Source: Odiellus spinosus
Lineage: Eukaryota > Arthropoda > Arachnida > Opiliones > Phalangiidae
Length of the DNA: 64,000 nucleotides
Reading direction: 5' to 3'
NCBI GenBank assembly: GCA_963920705.1
Contig: OY987225.1
Location: 17,315,492 to 17,379,491 of the forward strand
A program made the translations under genes and the position numbers. Positions 12,781 through 23,429 of this stretch are shown piece after piece. The notes below the pieces were generated by a model. The model saw nothing but the letters and a program-made list of their open reading frames with translations, had not been told where the DNA came from and did not search any database. Each line of letters opens with the position of its first letter. Within the stretch, counting starts at the first letter, position 1.

Positions 12781-15700
12781 CTGCAAAAAAAAATATCGAG
12801 TTTAAATCGACTGTTATTAGAGCTCGGAATCCGATAACGAATAAATATCGACACATCATACAAACAGACGTGTATACAATTATCGAGAAATAATTCAAAT
12901 TACGCGTTTATTCGAAAGGATAATGCGAAGATAAAAATATGAAGTTTCTCGAAATCCGTCTAGAATGAAATATAATAATTAGATTTTAATCTAAATTGAA
13001 AGGAATTTGGGTTAAAATCCGCAAAGAATTTTCTTATCGGCTAATGAATATCTCGTATCTGATTGACATTCACGATGGTCTTAACATAAGTTATCTGGAG
13101 CTCTAGTTATTCATAATAAACTCAAACTCCCGCGTCAGACTCCTCCTCGTGAAGTGTGTTGCCTTGCTTGAATGCTTGTCCCTATAGCTTTAACATGAGC
13201 AAATACCGCATCCTAAGACTAATTCTCAAACGCGCTAGAAAAGCTTGTAGCTTTTTGATTCGCAAATTAGAATCAGCAAAATCTTAAAGTGACCTAGATG
13301 AGGCCTAATTTTAGATAGTAAAATTTAAACGTAACAGTCGTTTTTCGGCAGGTTTTTAATTAATTCGTTTAATTTTGCAACTAATGAGGTCAAAGTCCTA
13401 TCTTTCAGGCACGGAAAAATGTAAAAGTTTTAATTGTGATTTTCCTAAACTTGTTATAATTTATAATAGTTAAGTTAATTAATTTGGAAAACGCACTCTG
13501 CTTTACACAGTTTTCGATAAAGGTACAAAAGAAAATTCTACCCCTCTTTGTCAGCTTTCCTTTCATTGCCTGGTTGCCAGGAGCTTTTGAGCGTAGTTCA
13601 GAACAGATCAGTTCCTTAACTGAACTGCTAGCCTTTCTCTGTGCTTCAATTTGCGATCACAATTGGTTGGCAACACAGGGGAATGGCATTTACCGGCATA
13701 GTGAAAACTATGTATAGCATCCTGCATATCTAGTTTTGTACGATTCGCTTGACATCTAACTGCATGTAGTTCGCGTCCTGTTCACATTTATATCCTCGTA
13801 TTGATATAATTTATTACAGCTACGCTTAAACATACTGTCCTATTAATTGGCATCTTACATTTTTCTTATCGTAGTTCTTAGATGTTTCGGCGCGCTCTTC
13901 GACATAGGATACTGAAAAGTAGGTTCGTGAACGGAAAATTTGGAAAATCTCAAAACTCTTTTTGGTTTGCACAGTCCCAAGAATTCATACGCCAGTAATG
14001 GTGTGAAATTGTCTATAATGGACACCATTTCTCCACCTTCTATTTGTTCTACGATTTCCATTAGGTTCATATCTTGAGTCAATCGAAAACCGTATGTTCG
14101 TTCAATTTGATCCCGTAGTTTGGCGAAATCACCAGACACAGATTGCTGATAAAAATGTATTTCGGTTAATCGCGGAATATCGTGATTGGTCTAAGTAATA
14201 TAGCGCACTTCTCTGAGGGGATAAATTTATCTGCTTCCTCGGAGAGGACCTACTTCATACTCTACGGAAAATTGGAAATTCTCTTTTGTGGAGGAAGGGC
14301 TTCAAAACGTATGGGATGCGCCAGAGAATCCTGAATGTAACAAGCCCCTAGAGCTCTAGTGTTCCCAAGCTTACGATACAAGAGAAATGTTCGTGACTTT
14401 TTGAGTATAAACATATAGCCTATCCAACCGCCTCAGCTTTATCCTTTTTTGGAAACTTCTCTTGAACTTAGAAACGAGCAGCTAGTGAGACAGTGAGAAC
14501 CACCAGTCGTTTATTTATCCACCCATGGAATCGAATGAAATAAACACTTTATAAGAAACTCCACCCACACACATTTTTCCCTATAGGGCTACTTTGGCGT
14601 GACAGTCGAGCCTCGACTACCGCTTCCAAAATATCAAAATATCTACCGTTAGGAGGCGTACAAATCGTGAGTTTTGAAACTTACCCCTTCAGATTTAGGT
14701 ACAAACAACTCGGGAATAATAGCCTTCAAAGGAGGGTTGCATCGGCTTCTGCTAGCATGTATAGATTGCGTATTGTGTAATATCTCACTAGAGTACCTCT
14801 TTGTAGCGGTTTTATAATAGAGGGCTCTTTGTTTTAAAGTCAACGTTTTCAAAGTAATGGTTTTTAGAATGTTTTTAAAAGTTTATACGCCATACTTCAG
14901 CACCCTTTTGTGTTTATTTGTTATACCTTTATAAAGTTTTGAATATTTTCGCTGGAGGCCACAACTGGCATATTGGGTCTCATGAATATGTCTCGTACTT
15001 GGTCAAAGAAAATTGGTTTATCAGCCAACATCACTTTAGATAAGAGTAAAGCGCTAAATGCCAGGTTTATGAAATAACACGTAAAAACCAAGGAGCCCCA
15101 AGATAAAACGTCGTGGCGTTTTGAACGAATGCCGCTGGAATCTGAAAATATATATATATATATTATTTAATAAATATCCAACCACTCATACACTACGTCA
15201 CCAGAAAGATCAAAACGAGTATTCCGCCCCTTCCCATGATGACACACCATCATATTTTTAGACCATACCGTAAAACATCGTTCAGACTCAATCATACGAA
15301 AAGTTGCGCCTTATTTGAAACCTCGAACATCTTCAATACGTAACAAGGATTTATTAATCCCCACGTAGCTTAATACTATCAGCAAAGGCCCAGTTTTACG
15401 TCATAGCCCATCACTTAAAAATTGCCAAAAAATCCAACATCCTTGTCTGGGTCGATTGGTTTGGACTCCTAAACGATATTTTGAGTCGGGAGAGAGAGGG
15501 GCGGAATTTAGGCGGGCCGTGCTTGGTTATATGCTCTTCCCTCCCAACTCCGGAATTTTTCAAAGAGTGGCGCTTCCTCCGTTCACTATTTACACGGCGA
15601 CTGCGACCGCTAGAGTGTCTCGAATCAGAATCGGCCTGTACATTTACCTGGACCTTTACTGATAGTATTAAGCTTCGGAGCGTAATTTACTTTTCGGAAT

Positions 15701-18700
15701 AGACTTTTAAAAATAATTATTTTTACTGTGATGTATTTTTTTTTTAAACATTGAATGGTTTTAAACGATATTTCCGAAAATGTTTCTAAAATTCCATTTG
15801 TAGTTGAAGAAAAATACGAAACAGCCTCTTTTCAAAAAACGTTTCACAAAATATTATCTTACCTTGATTAAGAAATATCGAAAAGGTTTTAAAAAAGATG
15901 TCTTTGATTCGTTCGTCATGCAATTGCGGCAAACATTTACTTAACCCCCATCTAATAAACGAAAATATCCAAAAGACGCACCAAATAGAAAGCCATACCT
16001 GAAAAATAAATTAATCGGAAATGAATTATTAATTTTTATCAACTAAATTAATAAATTCGCGAGACGATTTTACAGGAAAATAAATATTCACGATGATATT
16101 TCTTTTTGTAAATCTCATATACCACAAGCCTATTAATTCACCCGTAAGTTACAAACGAGGGTTGTTTTATCGTTAAGCTAATGACTGGCCAATCTTACGA
16201 CTCAAATCCATCTAGTCCATCTAGTGGTGGTAGCTTGAAACTCTCCCAATGCATGCTAGGACATCCTGTTTCCTGTCAAGAAGAATAAGGTGGGGTAGGG
16301 GATAGGGAGAATTAACTAGATTTCCCCGCGAGGTGGCGTAGCGCTTCAAATTTCTGTCTTTCTCTCCTGTATAGTGCCGAATACGAAAGGCTCTATGGGG
16401 AACTCAAACTTACGGGTGAAGAAATAGGCTTATGCTATTAACCATAAAAATTGTTCACTTTTACAATCGGAAAACCTCTTTCTGGTTGATTTTAAGTTAA
16501 GAATAATTCAGGCCTATTTCCGATTGAAAGTAAGGAACGTTGGAGAAGCGTAGAATGAAATATAATTATAATTGAAAGGAACCGACTAACATACTACATT
16601 CTAGCTTCGAGATCTCTCTTGACTTCGCTGTACACCTGAGTTCAGCTTTGACAGTGCATTGAGTTCGAACTCATATGAACTCTGAGTTCAGCTTTGATAG
16701 TGCAAAGAGTTCAAAAATTTTGTACACCTGAGTTCGCGAGTGTCAGCTCACTCGCATAAATCTTGGCAATACACTCACCTCCCACGTGAAAATTGAAACA
16801 ATTGCAAAACGTGAATCTTCTTTAAAAATAGGAGAACCAGAGTAAATTTTCCAAATGACATTTATAACCACTCCCAAAAAATCAATGTGTTTTATAGTTT
16901 TGTACGTGGGCGTCGTCGGGTAAAGTCCTATTTGACATTCCTATCAAATATAACGAAAATGCGTAAGGAATGCGTACCAAGACAGCGGCACTTGGTTTTA
17001 TTGTCTTCCCCCCAACTCCGGGATGTCTCCAAAGAGGGCCCTTTGTCCGTTCACTATTTACACCGACCTCGGCCGCTAGAGTGCCTCGAATCAGAATCTG
17101 CCGGTACATTTATCTGAACCTTTGCTGATAGTATTAAGCTAAGGGGCGTTGTTTACTCTAATGGAATAAACGTTTAATATTATTTCCGAACTGTCGAACT
17201 AATACAACATATATTAGTTATATATATGGACAAGCGTCCATATAACTAAAAAAAAAAAAAAAAAAAAAAAAAAAAGTGAGATCGTACCACCTGTTTTTTA
17301 CAGAATTTTAAAGTGAAATGTGTTTTTACCTCTCCGACTGAACTTTAGTTCAGGAGGAGGTATGACCCACACACTGTAGCTCGGTCCAACCACCATTTTC
17401 GAAACACCCTGTAGATCTCAATTCATAACTATGGCATATTCTTGTAGTATTAAATTCTTAATGACAGCTTTTATTTGTAAAAATAAATACCCCCTAGGCA
17501 TACCAAAACGATTTATGTAATATGTTAGACCATATTAGTCAAATCTTTAAACTTAAGTGTTTCAATATAATGAACCATCAACGGTGCCGGTACTTGGGGC
17601 TCCCGAACTAGCCTTATCTACCTACTTTTGGTGTACATTGAAAATACATAAATATAACTTACATTTCTGAAGAGATAACCAATCATTCCAGTACCAACTT
17701 TATCATCAATGATATCGCCGTAATCAGCCATGATATCAGTCTGGACAAGGTCATCCATACTCAAGCTACAGAATATGAGAGGATAATTTTGATATTTTAG
17801 TTTAATGGGCAATAATAATGTCAGTGAATCTTAAATGAAAAACAAAAATTTATGTACCTATGTACCATTTTTCTGTAAGTAAAACTTACTTCAGTGTTTT
17901 CACGACTATGTTATTTACCGACGAAAGCGGTCCATCAAACACTGGTCTTCCATCTTCTTCCGACATTTCCAGCCAAAGAATTGCCTATAAAAATTTTAAC
18001 ATAAATAAATGTCGAAATTTAAAGAAAATAATCACCATAGTTAAGCTAGGTTAAGTAAGCTTGCTGTGTATCCAAATATTTTTAAATATCAGGTTAAACA
18101 TCTTGTTTATAGACGAATTCGAAATTGAATATTAACTTGCAATGGCAGCGCCATTGGGTACACTCTTTACGCGCCGATCTGTTAAGAGATGTCGCTATTG
18201 TAGTTCCCATTCTGATCCTATTCTAAGCTCTGACGAGAGGAACAAACTAAGCGGTGGACCCTCCCCTAGCGCTTCGAGACTCGACGCGTTTCTCATAGCA
18301 ACTGGCGTAATACACGGATAGGTACTAGAGCGAGAGATAGAGTGAGGCACAGGCGCGCCATCTATTGTGATAATTCATCATTATATTTGTACCCCAATGC
18401 CCGTAGCCTCTGGAAGTTGGTTTATGAGTATGGGAATTTCGAATTCGTCAACTGGGCACGCGTCCTTCCTTCATACGAACGCCTTTTGACCTAGATTTTT
18501 CGTTTAAGCTAGGTTCCCACTTGACCGAAAATAACGACCGAAAAAGTTGTCTCTGCGGCAAAAAATGTCTATTAACGCAGAGCCCCGACGGTATAATTTT
18601 CCATTGGTTCACACATACGACCGAAAACCGCGACCGAAAGCCGCGACCGAAAGGAGATTCGAGTAATCACGTGGTGTGACGTAAGTGTCTCGTAGAATCG

Positions 18701-21505
18701 CGAAAATAACGAGACACTAGAGTTCTTGACACGTCGTCTGCTTAAAGTCTGTTTTTGAATTTACCGCCAAATATTTTTTAAAAAACTAGGCTGCAGCGCC
18801 ATCTCTGATGGAAGACCTGTCAGATACGAGTTTTTCTGTTGAAATAATTAATACACTATGCTTATTTAATTATACAATGCTTTCGTATCTTATGTACAAA
18901 AAAATTTCCAATATTAAACGAAGACGGTTTTGGATGAGATATATATTTAAAAGAAGGCGTGCTCAAGGATTTCAAGAGAATTATCTTTCGGTCGACTTGT
19001 GCGGTAAAAATAGAACACAGATTCTGTCCGACCGAAATCGTTTTCGGTCATCTTGTGCAGAAATTTTTTTACCGCAGAGGTGTTAACGCAGTGTTTCGGT
19101 CGTGTTTTCGGTCAAGTGGGAACTAAGCTCTAGTTTTATAAATTTCTCTGGAAACAAGGAATTGATTATACTTGGGACGCTTACATAGGCCTGTTTTTGA
19201 TAAGCAAAAAAAAAAAAAAAAAAAAAAAAGCTTTATTTATATAAAGCCAAAATTCCATCACAAACTATATTGATCCTTCTCCCTGGTTACAAGAGGCTGG
19301 AACAATTTACGCAGAATCTCGCAGAATGCACTAATGTGGCACTAAAATTCCGAGAATTTCTATTAAGAATCCCTATACCCTCTTGAAATAGTTTGTTGAT
19401 CGTTACCTAGCGCATTTGTGTCGCATATAGGGTATTACATTGGCCAAAAGAGATACTATTCAAGTAGTAAATAAAATAACCTATGGAAGTCGCGAAAATT
19501 TACGCGTGACTTCACCGAAACTCCCACTGCGGTTTTATAAAGCCGATATGATCTTGGAGGAACTATGGACGGTGAAACCTTGGAGGAGAGAGTAGGATGG
19601 AGTGGAAAAATGGGTGGCCATCTGATGCTGTGTAAAAATCCCAAAATGCTTTTCGCGGTTGGTTACAGTAAGCGCTGCCACCTCTTGGTAGAAAAATTAA
19701 TCATTTTATTTAAGAGGTCACGTGGGGTAGGGAATAACGTTGGAGCTTGGAGGAGGATAGGTGTACTCGATGGAAGTCCCTCCGAGGAACAAATCTAAAT
19801 GGAATTCTCGATAGTTTTTAAAGTTAAATCTAAATAAAAATAAAAATTTGAATAAAAAAATCGAAATAAATCTAAATAAAAAATCTAAAAAAATCTTAAA
19901 AAAATCTAAATAAATCTTAAAAAAATCTAAATAAAATAAAAATCTTAATAAAAACACTCCAAACAACAACAGTATTTAACCATTATTCTCATTTTTAACA
20001 ATACCTAGTACAGTCTCCAGTTCAAATTTTAATGTTAACGGAAACCCTTGGTTAGCTTACCACAAAACTCTAGCAGACGCGACTAACGAATTCGAAAATA
20101 TATAACTTCTCATTACTAAAACTAGATGCCAACCAAAACCCGAGGCATTCTGGGTAATTTTTACTTCCATAGATGGGAAATACCTTTCGTGTTAAACCTA
20201 TAGAGAATTCCACTCCATCCTACTCTCTCCTCCAAGGAGAAACCAACTGCATCAGCGTTTACACTAAGTTTGAGTTACACCATATTCTTACTCCTACGCC
20301 CACCTTTTTAACCCACGAAATTCCCTACGAATTTTCAACCTAGCTCCGTTTGATATTAGAAAAAAAGGTTTATCATTGAAAAATCTGCCTCATTTACGCT
20401 AGAATTTAAACTATCCAGCTTATATAGTATACAGTTTTTTTATAAGGTATTGTAGCGCCTTTCAAAATGGGAGCTTCTTAGAAAAACGTCGCTTTTCCGA
20501 AAAACAGTTTAAGAATCCCGGGGCCATGGACGTTCTTTGAACAACAGATAAAGTGAACCACGCGAAGCCACGGCAGCTTCTTACAGGGCGGTAGAGTGGC
20601 CGCCCTGTAAGCGGAAGGTTGAGGGTTGGAGTCTCACTCGTGACCAAACGTATTATTTAAACGTAACATCTAACGGGTAATAACCTACCAAAATTTTGGT
20701 TTAGTGAAACCTAATTCCTTCAAGGTTCTGAGAGTGCGTATGTCCGTAATTTTACCCAAAATGTTCTAGAGGGTTCCAGAAAAGTCTGGTAAGTTTTAGA
20801 AATGTCTGGAAAGGTCCGGAAAGGTCAGGAAAGTTCTAGAAAGGTCAGGAAAGTTCTAGAAAGGTCAGGAAAGTTCTAGAAAGGTCAGTAATATTCTAGA
20901 AATGCCTGGAGAGTTCTAGAAAGGTCCGGAAAATTCTAGAAAGGTCCGGAAAGTTCTAGAAAGGTCCGGAAAGTTCTAGAAAGGTCCGGAAAGTTCTAGA
21001 AAGGTCCGGAAAGTTCTAGAAAGGTCCGGATATTTCTAGAAAGGTCCGGAAAGTTCTAGAAAGGTCCGGAAAGTTCTAGAAAGGTCCGGAAAGTTCTAGA
21101 ATGGTCCGGAAAGTTCTAGACAACTCCCGTGATTTTTCACAGGTTTTTGCTAGTATATTAATAAAACAAGATGTGAAGCGCATTGGATAGCCACACCTTT
21201 CAAGTATTAGTGGGAAAAATACCTTTTTCGCAATTTAACTATTTTCGATACTATCATTTTGTACTAAATAACATATTTTATGGTCCAAGAAATCGCATAT
21301 TACACACGATTTCCTTCAGTATCCTTTTAACCATTTAAGCAAACATGATTTAATAAGTCATGGCACACAATTTCAAAATTAGTGACCGAACGTTGTTAAA
21401 GTCAAGCCAGAAATTGAAAACCATAGAAAATTTTCCTGAAAGTAATAATGAATATTAAGAAAACAGTATTACCTCGGTAACGCTGGCTTTAATTTTCGAT
21501 TCCAT
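12567..21505 (-). CDS. Divergent ionotropic receptor (IR family), 8 exons, 414 aa
   Basis: Gene model assembled by eye from eight minus-strand exons: 21505-21473, 17984-17890, 17765-17663, 16940-16779, 15998-15863, 15141-14927, 14145-13859, 12780-12567. Every intron starts GT and ends AG, and every phase joins without a stop. The product has the insect IR layout: lobe S1 (about 1-131), TM1 (about 132-148, starting VWLSIWCVFW), a pore-like loop, TM2 (about 188-210, with CYFINLAFSALLL), lobe S2 (about 212-385), and a last helix (about 388-406). IRs are ligand-gated cation channels of sensory neurons, related to iGluRs. The stretch GYLFRN-ECQIGLYPTTPTYK-(TIKHID)F aligns with the IR block ending in 'R..DF', but the glutamate-binding Arg is a Lys, as is common in divergent IRs. 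No amino-terminal domain or signal peptide is seen, so an upstream exon may be missing. Family call fairly sure; ligand and subfamily unknown. Confidence 0.75.
12818..13105. mobile_element. MITE family A, internally deleted copy
   Basis: TIRs AGAGCTCGGAATCCGATAA and GGAGCTCTAG enclose about 285 bp of the family sequence. Lies in the last intron of the IR gene, 38 bp from the exon 8 acceptor. Confidence 0.7.
13494..13718. mobile_element. MITE family E, second copy
   Basis: Same ends and same internal hairpin words as 11867-12074; in the last IR intron. Confidence 0.75.
13859..14145 (-). CDS. IR gene exon 7 (S2 lobe)
   Basis: Acceptor TTTTTATCAG, donor GTAAGA, 287 nt, ending in phase 2. It encodes residues 249-343 of the second ligand-binding lobe. 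A naive ORF would stop at the TAA formed by the donor itself (ATGTAAGA). Splicing there keeps the frame into exon 8. Confidence 0.75.
14205..14760. mobile_element. Degenerate MITE family I copy
   Basis: Shares the ACGGAAAATTGGAAATTCTC word (inverted relative to 8281-8325) and the end AAAGGAGGGTTGCATCGGCTTC. In intron 6 of the IR gene. Confidence 0.5.
14927..15141 (-). CDS. IR gene exon 6 (TM2 and start of S2)
   Basis: Acceptor ATATTTTCAG, donor GTATAA, 215 nt, ending in phase 0, codons 177-248. A helix of about 23 residues starting VLSWGSLVF corresponds to the iGluR gating helix. It is followed by a soluble stretch with FDQVRDIF and NMPVV typical of the S2 lobe. Confidence 0.8.
15360..15700. 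mobile_element. MITE family D (TIR TAGCTTAATACTATCAG)
   Basis: Bounded by ACGTAGCTTAATACTATCAG and CTGATAGTATTAAGCTTCGG. The same repeat is present in part at 16965-17170 and, split by another element, at 38870-39700. Confidence 0.75.
15863..15998 (-). CDS. IR gene exon 5 (TM1 and pore loop)
   Basis: Acceptor ATTTTTCAG, donor GTAAGA, 136 nt, ending in phase 1. It encodes TM1 (VWLSIWCVFWIFSFIRW, about 132-148) and the following loop ending FKTFSIFLNQ, the position of the IR pore region. Confidence 0.8.
16629..16755. mobile_element. Short palindromic repeat, family J
   Basis: About 120 bp with internal palindromes (GAGTTCGAACTC, TGTACACCTGAGTTC). An inverted copy lies at 32818-32937. It abuts exon 4 of the IR gene. 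Confidence 0.6.
16779..16940 (-). CDS. IR gene exon 4 (end of S1, lead-in to TM1)
   Basis: Acceptor ATATTTGATAG, donor GTGAGT, exactly 54 codons (78-131). It encodes the region before TM1 and ends IFTWE, which joins VWLSIW of exon 5 as in the IR 'F....W' boundary. The exon is squeezed between two mobile elements: one ends about 25 bp upstream of its acceptor (near 16965), the other lies just beyond its donor (16629-16755). Confidence 0.75.
16965..17170. mobile_element. Truncated MITE family D copy
   Basis: Matches the right half of the 15360-15700 element (CCAACTCCGGGATG to ATAGTATTAAGCTAAGGGGC). Its truncated end is about 25 bp upstream of the IR exon 4 acceptor. Confidence 0.7.
17249..17275. 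repeat. A-run, about 27 bp
   Basis: Uninterrupted A tract following a 20-bp imperfect hairpin (TATGGACAAGCGTCCATAT), resembling the tail of a retroposed sequence. Confidence 0.8.
17370..17413. mobile_element. Solo terminus of foldback family G
   Basis: TGTAGCTCGGTCC followed by ACCACCATTTTCGAAACACC and CTGTA, identical in layout to the family G ends at 6720-6765 and 58150-58185. Confidence 0.7.
17663..17765 (-). CDS. IR gene exon 3 (S1 lobe)
   Basis: Acceptor ATTCTGTAG, donor GTAAGT, 103 nt, ending in phase 0. It encodes residues 43-77 and contains GTGMIGYLFRN, matching the 'G..GM.G.L..n' block of IRs. Confidence 0.75.
17890..17984 (-). CDS. IR gene exon 2 (S1 lobe)
   Basis: Acceptor TTTTTATAG, donor GTAAGT, 95 nt, ending in phase 2. 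It encodes residues 12-42, including FDGPLSSVNNIVVKTL, which fits the conserved IR 'dG....il..la..LN' start of the ligand-binding domain. Confidence 0.7.
18115..18445. mobile_element. MITE family F, inverted copy
   Basis: Reverse complement of the 691-1018 element, again ending in GAATTTCGAATTCGT. Lies in IR intron 1. Confidence 0.7.
18507..19130. mobile_element. TIR element, likely PIF/Harbinger remnant
   Basis: Bounded by inverted AGGTTCCCACTTGACCGAAA and TTTTCGGTCAAGTGGGAACT. The 92-codon ORF inside (18808-19086, plus) contains KRRRFWMRYIFKRRRAQGF. That fits the 'RRfWvrp...rr..G' start typical of Harbinger transposases, followed by nonsense sequence. Only this N-terminal scrap remains. 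Inner GACCGAAA words are repeated near both ends. Confidence 0.6.
19207..19229. repeat. A-run, about 23 bp
   Basis: Homopolymer tract. Confidence 0.85.
19820..19950. repeat. AT-rich simple repeat (AAATCTAAATAAA)
   Basis: Imperfect 11-17-bp units of AAAAATCTAAATAAAA. The ORF across it (Phe/Leu-rich, minus) is a by-product. Confidence 0.85.
20567..20645 (+). tRNA. tRNA-like sequence (possible SINE head or tRNA pseudogene)
   Basis: GGGCGGTAGAGTGG resembles an A box. A 4-bp stem CCGC/GCGG closes a seven-base loop CCTGTAA (would read anticodon TGT), and GGTTGGAGTCTC is one or two changes from a B box. The acceptor pairs GCCACGG with TCGTGAC imperfectly, and the D arm has an insertion. More likely a tRNA-derived SINE head than a working gene. 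Confidence 0.3.
20775..21122. repeat. 20-bp minisatellite built of heat-shock-element-like units, about 17 copies
   Basis: Unit GGTCCGGAAAGTTCTAGAAA. Each unit reads as four 5-bp blocks, three of which are nGAAn-nTTCn-nGAAn, so most copies contain GAAAGTTCTAGAA, a full three-block heat shock element. Early copies are more diverged (GGTCAGG, TGTCTGG). It sits 350 bp downstream of IR exon 1, inside IR intron 1. Confidence 0.95.
21473..21505 (-). CDS. IR gene exon 1 (start codon)
   Basis: Encodes MESKIKASVTE and ends at a GTAATA donor, phase 0. The ATG has A at -3 and G at +4, and an in-frame TAA lies six bases upstream, so this is the first possible start in the exon. It is the least certain exon because it is short and 3.5 kb from the next. 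The join gives a plausible beginning of the S1 lobe but no signal peptide. Confidence 0.5.
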
Positions 21506-21816
21506 TTCTTTTTAGATAAGAAGCCCTTTGAGAAAAAAATAATCTCGGTTCAATAATATTTCATAGTGTAATAAAAACCAATCAATCCTTATAAGAAATA
21601 CACTATTCAACTATTCTCGTTATAGAGCTCGGAGTTTGTATATATTATCCATTCGTTTTGAAGAAAAAACTTAAAAGATATAATATTGAAGTCTAATTTT
21701 CTGTTATCGCAATGTATAAAGTTCTTTTATCATCATTCTTGTATGATATCAATTAGTATAAAAGCCTTAGTAGCTACATTTGTATTGTTAGTTACATTTC
21801 TCTGCTCTTTTCTTAA

Positions 21817-22152
21817 AGGGAAAATGCAACCTAACAACATGTGATTTTTTATCGATTCCTTAACGTTTAGTTCAACAGTAAACCTATTTACAAACAAATA
21901 TTAAACTAGAAATAAACTTAAAACTTACCCAGAAAATAGTCTTAGCTGGATTCATGGAGATCCTGAATTCCCCATATAAGAACTAGCGACCAATTACATT
22001 GATCGATGACCCTAATATGGGGATTGTAGAATCTCCATGAATAAAGTTAAGCCTATTTTCCGGGTAAGTTTTAAATTTATTTCTAGTTTAATATTTGTTT
22101 GTAAACTTTTTTTAAGGAATCGATAAAAAAATTATTTGTTTTTAGGCTGCAT
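21817..22152. mobile_element. TTAA-flanked foldback MITE, family C, copy 1
   Basis: Ends next to TTAA (21813-21816 and 22153-22156). Near-complete inverted repeat: ACTAGAAATAAACTTAAAAC and its complement at 22070-22085, with GATTCATGGAGATCCTGAAT mirrored inside. TTAA target duplication suggests piggyBac-type mobilisation. Confidence 0.75.
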
Positions 22153-22920
22153 TTAAAAATAAACTATTATTACATTTAAATAATCCGAAGAAAATAAATA
22201 ATAATGATATAGCCTAGTGAATTTGAATTATATTTGTTTTATTTTACACAAATTCTAAATACGAATTTTCTTATTTGATGTTTTACTGTTTATTACGAGT
22301 AGTTTATAAAAAGATAAAGCCTCAAACGTTTATCTTCGAATAAACCACATCCATTTAAACTATTATCGGAATTCACAAATTGCATTTTTTAGTCACGAAC
22401 AATTGATGTGTAAATTAAAATATATCAAAAATATATAAAAAACAGCAAGATATTTGTTATTCGATTCCGAGCACGAATTATCGCACAAACGAATATTTTC
22501 TTAACAAAAGCTTATGAATATAACTCGGGAACCTATTAAAAATCTTAATTAAAAACCAAATTCGGGAAATAATGGTAAGATAAACAATTTTCCAGTCCAA
22601 AATAACTTTTTTCAATTTTGATTTAGTAGCTGATCCATTACTATAATTTTTTTAATCATAGTTAATTTGATTCTATAATCATTACATTTAATTCAGTCCT
22701 ATAGCTTTAAATTAATTTAATCACAATTTTATTGTTATTAAAATAATTTTTAATTAAGATTTAGACAAACGTCAAGAATTAGTCTATTAGTGATTGTAAT
22801 TAAATAACATTATAACTACAATAAATTTAAACTATTAAGGGTTTAATCAATTTTTTTTCATTATTAAATTTAACTTCTTCGGCATAATTCTACATACAAA
22901 ATTTTCGTTGCTAAAACGAT

Positions 22921-23429
22921 TAGAGCTCGGAATTCGTATAATTTTTATTAATTGAATGTCAATCAGATATTATTCGTTCGCCAAACAATATCAATTTCTT
23001 ATGTATCTGAATGTAAGGCAAACGTTTTATTCGTACTCATTGTTATAGGAAATTGATACGAGTTATTCATTCGCCGATAAGAAACATTTGAAACTCAAGT
23101 TTCTTCGCGGATTTTAAGCCAAATTGAGATGTCGAAGCTAGAATGTAGTCATTTAGTCTGTTTCTTTCTATTTAGATTAAAATATAATTATTATATTTCA
23201 TTCTACACGGATTTCGAAAAACGTCATATTTTTATCTTTGCATTATCCGTTTGAATAAACGCGTAATTTGTTTATTAATGAAGCTTAAATTTTTATCTCC
23301 GAATAATTCGTAATAATTTAATACTTGCCTGTTTATATAATGTGTGGTTTTAGATTAAGAAAAATATCTGAAAAAAGCCTAGTTATCAATGTATATCCTA
23401 AGTTATTCATTATCCGATTCCGAGCTCTA
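22921..23429. mobile_element. MITE family A, full copy
   Basis: TIRs TAGAGCTCGGAATTCGTATA and GATTCCGAGCTCTA about 500 bp apart; no coding capacity. Confidence 0.8.

Noticed and set aside
13855..14139. Stand-alone 94-codon ORF
   Set aside because: Its apparent stop is created by the splice donor ATGTAAGA; it is exon 7 of the IR gene.
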